64,000 nucleotides of DNA from Modicisalibacter xianhensis (GTDB lineage: Bacteria; Pseudomonadota; Gammaproteobacteria; Pseudomonadales; Halomonadaceae). This document shows, one piece after another, positions 61,565 through 64,000 of the stretch. The stretch is from the NCBI RefSeq assembly GCF_900113605.1, contig NZ_FOPY01000005.1:124001-188000 (forward strand). Direction: 5' to 3'. The notes under the pieces were generated by a model. The model was not told where the DNA came from. It searched no databases and saw nothing but the letters and a program-made list of their open reading frames with translations. Position numbers and translations under genes: made by a program. The first letter of the stretch is position 1, and each line of letters opens with the position of its first letter.

Positions 61565-63694
61565 TTATGCCAGGCGGGGGGTAGATCGTCCCTGTCGGGC
61601 GCTCCACAGCAGGACGGCGAGGAAAATCGCCACCCCGGCCAGGTCGATGGCCAGCATACCATGCGGCCACAGCATGAGGGCGCCGATAGGGAACATCAGC
61701 AGGCGCAGCCACCAAGGCAGCTCATGCTCCAGGTAGCCTTCCAAGCCGGCAATGATCGCGTAGACGCCGAACAGGGCGAACACGAACACCGTCAGCATTT
61801 CCAGAGGCGTCCCGGTGATCAACGGCGACCACACGAACAGCAACGGCACGATGTACAGGCCCTTGGCGAGCTTCCAGGCCGTGAAGCCGGTGCGCATCTG
61901 TGGCGTACCGGCAATGGCCGCCGCGGCAAACGCCGTCAGGCACACCGGCGGGGTGACATTGGAATCCTGCGACAGCCAGAAGATCACCATGTGTGCAGCA
62001 ACCAGCGCCATGGTCAGGAACGCCGGGGACAGCGCCTGCTCGTAGAGCTGGCTGGAGAAGGTATCGGGTACCTTGTCGAGCAGTGCCTTGGCGTCGGCCA
62101 TGCTCATCGGGCTCGACAACGCCTGCATCTGATCCGGCGCAGCGATCATGAAGATCGCCTGGGCCTGTTCGGGCAGGTTGCCGGCAGCAATCAGGTCGAG
62201 CAACTGGGCATGCGCCATGAGGTTGTAGAGCGCTGGCGCCGACAGCGTGGCCAGCACGATATAGGACGCCGTGACCGGCAGGCCCATGCCCAGGATCAAC
62301 GAGGCGATGGCGATCAGGAAGATGGTAACCAGCAGGCTCCCCCCGGCCCAGTCGGTAATCATCAGCGAAAAGGTGTTGCCGATGCCGGTGGTCGATACCA
62401 CGTTGACGATCAAGCCAACTGTGATCAGCAGGATGGCAGTGGTGATCATGTTGCGACTGCCCAGGGCGAGCGCATCGATGATGTCGCGTGGCGTCATCGG
62501 GTTCTTCGACAGCCAGGAGGCCACGATCACCGAGACAATGGCGATGGCGGCGGCATAAGTCGGCGTGAAGCCGTAGATCAGCGACGCGACCAGCACCACC
62601 AGCGGCAACAGGAAGTGCCAGCCACCCTTGAGCACCTCGCCGATCTTCGGTGCGTTGGGATCGGCAAGTTGTTGCGCATTGCTGCGCTTGGCCTCGATGC
62701 GCACGAACATTGCCACCGACAGGAAATACAGCAGTGCCGGCAGGGCGGCCACGCCGATGATCGTCAGGTACGACACCTGGGTGTAAGAGGCCATGATGAA
62801 GGCGCCTGCCCCCATCACCGGTGGCATCAGTTGCCCGCCGGTGGAGGCCGCCGCCTCGACGCCGGCGGAGAAGCGCGCCGGGAAGCCAGCCTTGCGCATC
62901 AGCGGAATGGTGATGACCCCGGTGGACACCGTATTGGCTACGCTCGAACCGGAAACCGAGCCCATCAGCCCGGAGGAAAATACCGCCACGAAGCCGGGCC
63001 CACCGACAAAACGGCCCGCGGCGCAGCGCGCCAGCTCGATGATGAAGTCCCCGGCACCGGACTTGACCAGGAAGGCACCGAAGAGAATGAACATGAACAC
63101 GTAGGTCCAGGAGATCCGGGCAATCGAGCCCAGCATGCCCTCGCCGCCGATATAGCTGCGAAACAGCACCGTCTCCCAGCTCAGGCCAGGAAAGTTGAAT
63201 ACGCCGCCCACGTACTTGCCCCACCAGGCCACGTAGGTCAGCGCAATCAGGCACAGCACCGGAATGAACCAACCCGTGGTGCGGCGGGCGAACTCGAGAA
63301 CCAGCGCCACGGCAGCGATCGACACGACCCAGTCCGCCGTCGTGAACGTCACACCGCGAGCGTACAGGGCATCCTCGAAGGCCATCAGGTAGATGACGCA
63401 GCCGATCGCCGCCACGGCGAGCAGGATATCCACCCCGAGTATCAGGCGCCGGGCACCGTTGCCCTGCGGGCGGGCCAAGGGCACCGACAGTGCGCAAAGC
63501 GCACCGAACAGGCCGAAATGCATGGCGCTCGTCCACAGCGTGGAAAGCGTCGAGAAGGTATTGAAATAGAGATGGACGAGGGACACGACGATGGCGAAGC
63601 CAAACAGGAATCGTCCCAGCCAGGGATGCTGCAGACGCTCCTCGGCCTCGCTGGCACTCTCGTCGCGGACCTTTTCGATGTTCGGGTCGCTCAC
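61565..63694 (-). CDS. TRAP transporter fused permease (4TM/12TM)
   Basis: The 709-residue protein fuses the small DctQ-like and large DctM-like subunits of a sodium-driven TRAP importer. The DctM part includes GSSVANTVSTGVITIPLMRKAGFPARFSAGVEAAASTGGQLMPPVMGAGAFIMASYT, typical of the TAXI-linked permeases, and LILGMGLPVTASYIVLATL. GTG 63694 with GAGGAG is the start. The partner substrate-binding gene lies immediately upstream. The C-terminal ~120 residues add membrane segments. Confidence 0.9.
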   Translation of the reverse strand: MSDPNIEKVRDESASEAEERLQHPWLGRFLFGFAIVVSLVHLYFNTFSTLSTLWTSAMHFGLFGALCALSVPLARPQGNGARRLILGVDILLAVAAIGCVIYLMAFEDALYARGVTFTTADWVVSIAAVALVLEFARRTTGWFIPVLCLIALTYVAWWGKYVGGVFNFPGLSWETVLFRSYIGGEGMLGSIARISWTYVFMFILFGAFLVKSGAGDFIIELARCAAGRFVGGPGFVAVFSSGLMGSVSGSSVANTVSTGVITIPLMRKAGFPARFSAGVEAAASTGGQLMPPVMGAGAFIMASYTQVSYLTIIGVAALPALLYFLSVAMFVRIEAKRSNAQQLADPNAPKIGEVLKGGWHFLLPLVVLVASLIYGFTPTYAAAIAIVSVIVASWLSKNPMTPRDIIDALALGSRNMITTAILLITVGLIVNVVSTTGIGNTFSLMITDWAGGSLLVTIFLIAIASLILGMGLPVTASYIVLATLSAPALYNLMAHAQLLDLIAAGNLPEQAQAIFMIAAPDQMQALSSPMSMADAKALLDKVPDTFSSQLYEQALSPAFLTMALVAAHMVIFWLSQDSNVTPPVCLTAFAAAAIAGTPQMRTGFTAWKLAKGLYIVPLLFVWSPLITGTPLEMLTVFVFALFGVYAIIAGLEGYLEHELPWWLRLLMFPIGALMLWPHGMLAIDLAGVAIFLAVLLWSARQGRSTPRLA

Positions 63695-63756
63695 GGATCA
63701 CTCCTCGGAATCGGTAACGAGCCGACCGGCCCTGCCAGACCGGACGGCTCGCTGGT

Positions 63757-63777
63757 CCCGGCCCCCAACGGGCCGGG
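63757..63777 (-). other. Stem-loop between the TAXI-type binding protein and permease genes
   Basis: CCCGGCCC (63757-63764) pairs perfectly with GGGCCGGG (63770-63777), 5-nt loop, in the 97-bp gap downstream of the binding-protein gene. No T-tract follows. Such hairpins often protect the upstream mRNA so that the periplasmic protein is made in excess over the permease. Confidence 0.5.
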
Positions 63778-63791
63778 CAGGTCGGGACGTT

Positions 63792-64000
63792 TTACTCGGC
63801 GGGTACCGGCTGCAGGCGCTCGGGGATCTCCAGGCCCTGCTCCTTGAAGTAGCGGGCCGCACCTTCATGCAACGGCATCGGCAGGCCGGCAATCGCCTTT
63901 TCCAGCGCCATGGCCTTGGTGGCCGGGTGGATGTTGTTGAGGAACGGCAGGTTCTCGTACATCGCCTTGGTCAGCGCATAGACGTGGTCTGCCGGCACAT
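63792..64000 (-). CDS. TAXI-family TRAP solute-binding protein (partial, C-terminal)
   Basis: The last ~69 residues are visible: DHVYALTKAMYENLPFLNNIHPATKAMALEKAIAGLPMPLHEGAARYFKEQGLEIPERLQPVPAE. The VYxLTKAxxEN...HPAxK...A..GLPxPLHPGAxxYFKExG pattern is the C-terminal signature of TAXI proteins. The gene runs off the window edge; it is the periplasmic partner of the fused permease downstream. Confidence 0.88.
   Translation of the reverse strand, partial: VPADHVYALTKAMYENLPFLNNIHPATKAMALEKAIAGLPMPLHEGAARYFKEQGLEIPERLQPVPAE

Noticed and set aside
61523..63847. 774-residue plus-strand open frame over the TRAP permease
   Set aside because: Its composition (Gln/His/Arg-rich) and lack of any domain mark it as antisense to the permease gene.

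Overview
The window is GC-rich, densely coded chromosomal DNA from a gammaproteobacterium, most likely a halophile of the Halomonadaceae (Halomonas or a close relative). This placement is inferred from gene content and order: a sodium-pumping oxaloacetate decarboxylase, a YehZYXW/OsmF-type osmoprotectant importer, FabY-type fatty acid initiation, and gene neighbourhoods close to those of Pseudomonas. I see no phage, insertion sequence, CRISPR array or integron. Nearly everything is vertical-looking core genome, with a looser accessory section from about 46 kb onward.

Layout. 1-2.5 kb (minus): oadG-oadA-oadB, the Na+ pump, cut by the window edge. 2.7-3.7 kb (plus): dusC. 3.7-11.2 kb (minus): tRNA-Ser(GCT), two identical tRNA-Arg(ACG), csrA, lysC, alaS, recX, recA with a LexA box, and pncC, an order also known from E. 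coli and Pseudomonas. 11.2-15.1 kb: a 1300-residue AsmA-family protein with an internal tandem repeat. 15.3-18.5 kb (plus): mutS and fdxA. 18.5-18.9 kb (minus): an unannotated RsmZ/CsrB-type small RNA gene with a GacA-box-like palindrome about 180 bp upstream of its promoter. 19-22.9 kb (minus): eno-kdsA-pyrG. 23-29.6 kb: a cupin gene and gltBD. 30-36.6 kb (minus): pilMNOPQ-aroK-aroB. 36.8-40.2 kb (plus): ponA and a DUF481 protein. 40.2-42.8 kb (minus): dacB, an EmrE-like exporter and a TrmB-like methyltransferase. 43.1-45.9 kb (plus): fabY, coaD and a YfhL-type ferredoxin. 46-56 kb: outer membrane barrel, dinF, an atoE-like transporter, thioesterase, a voltage-sensor-like membrane protein, two proteins of unknown function, a MocR regulator divergent from a LysE exporter, and an I78 inhibitor lipoprotein. 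56.2-60.2 kb (plus): osmF-yehY-yehX-yehW. 60.2-60.7 kb: two small entericidin-like lipoproteins. 60.7-64 kb (minus): a TSUP permease and a TAXI-type TRAP transporter, cut by the window edge.

How the genes connect. The most interesting signal is a complete-looking Gac/Rsm output module. CsrA (4.4-4.6 kb) is an RNA-binding regulator that recognises GGA motifs in loops. The RNA at 18546-18718 carries about twelve GGA motifs, including one in the hexaloop of a 6-bp stem that closely fits the SELEX-defined CsrA site, and it ends in a clean terminator. Its position next to fdxA matches rsmZ in Pseudomonas. Other coherent groups are the type IV pilus alignment/secretin operon fused to shikimate genes, ammonium assimilation (GltBD), cell wall synthesis and remodelling (PonA, DacB), DNA repair (RecA, RecX, MutS), and salt-related transport (Oad pump, YehZYXW, TRAP).
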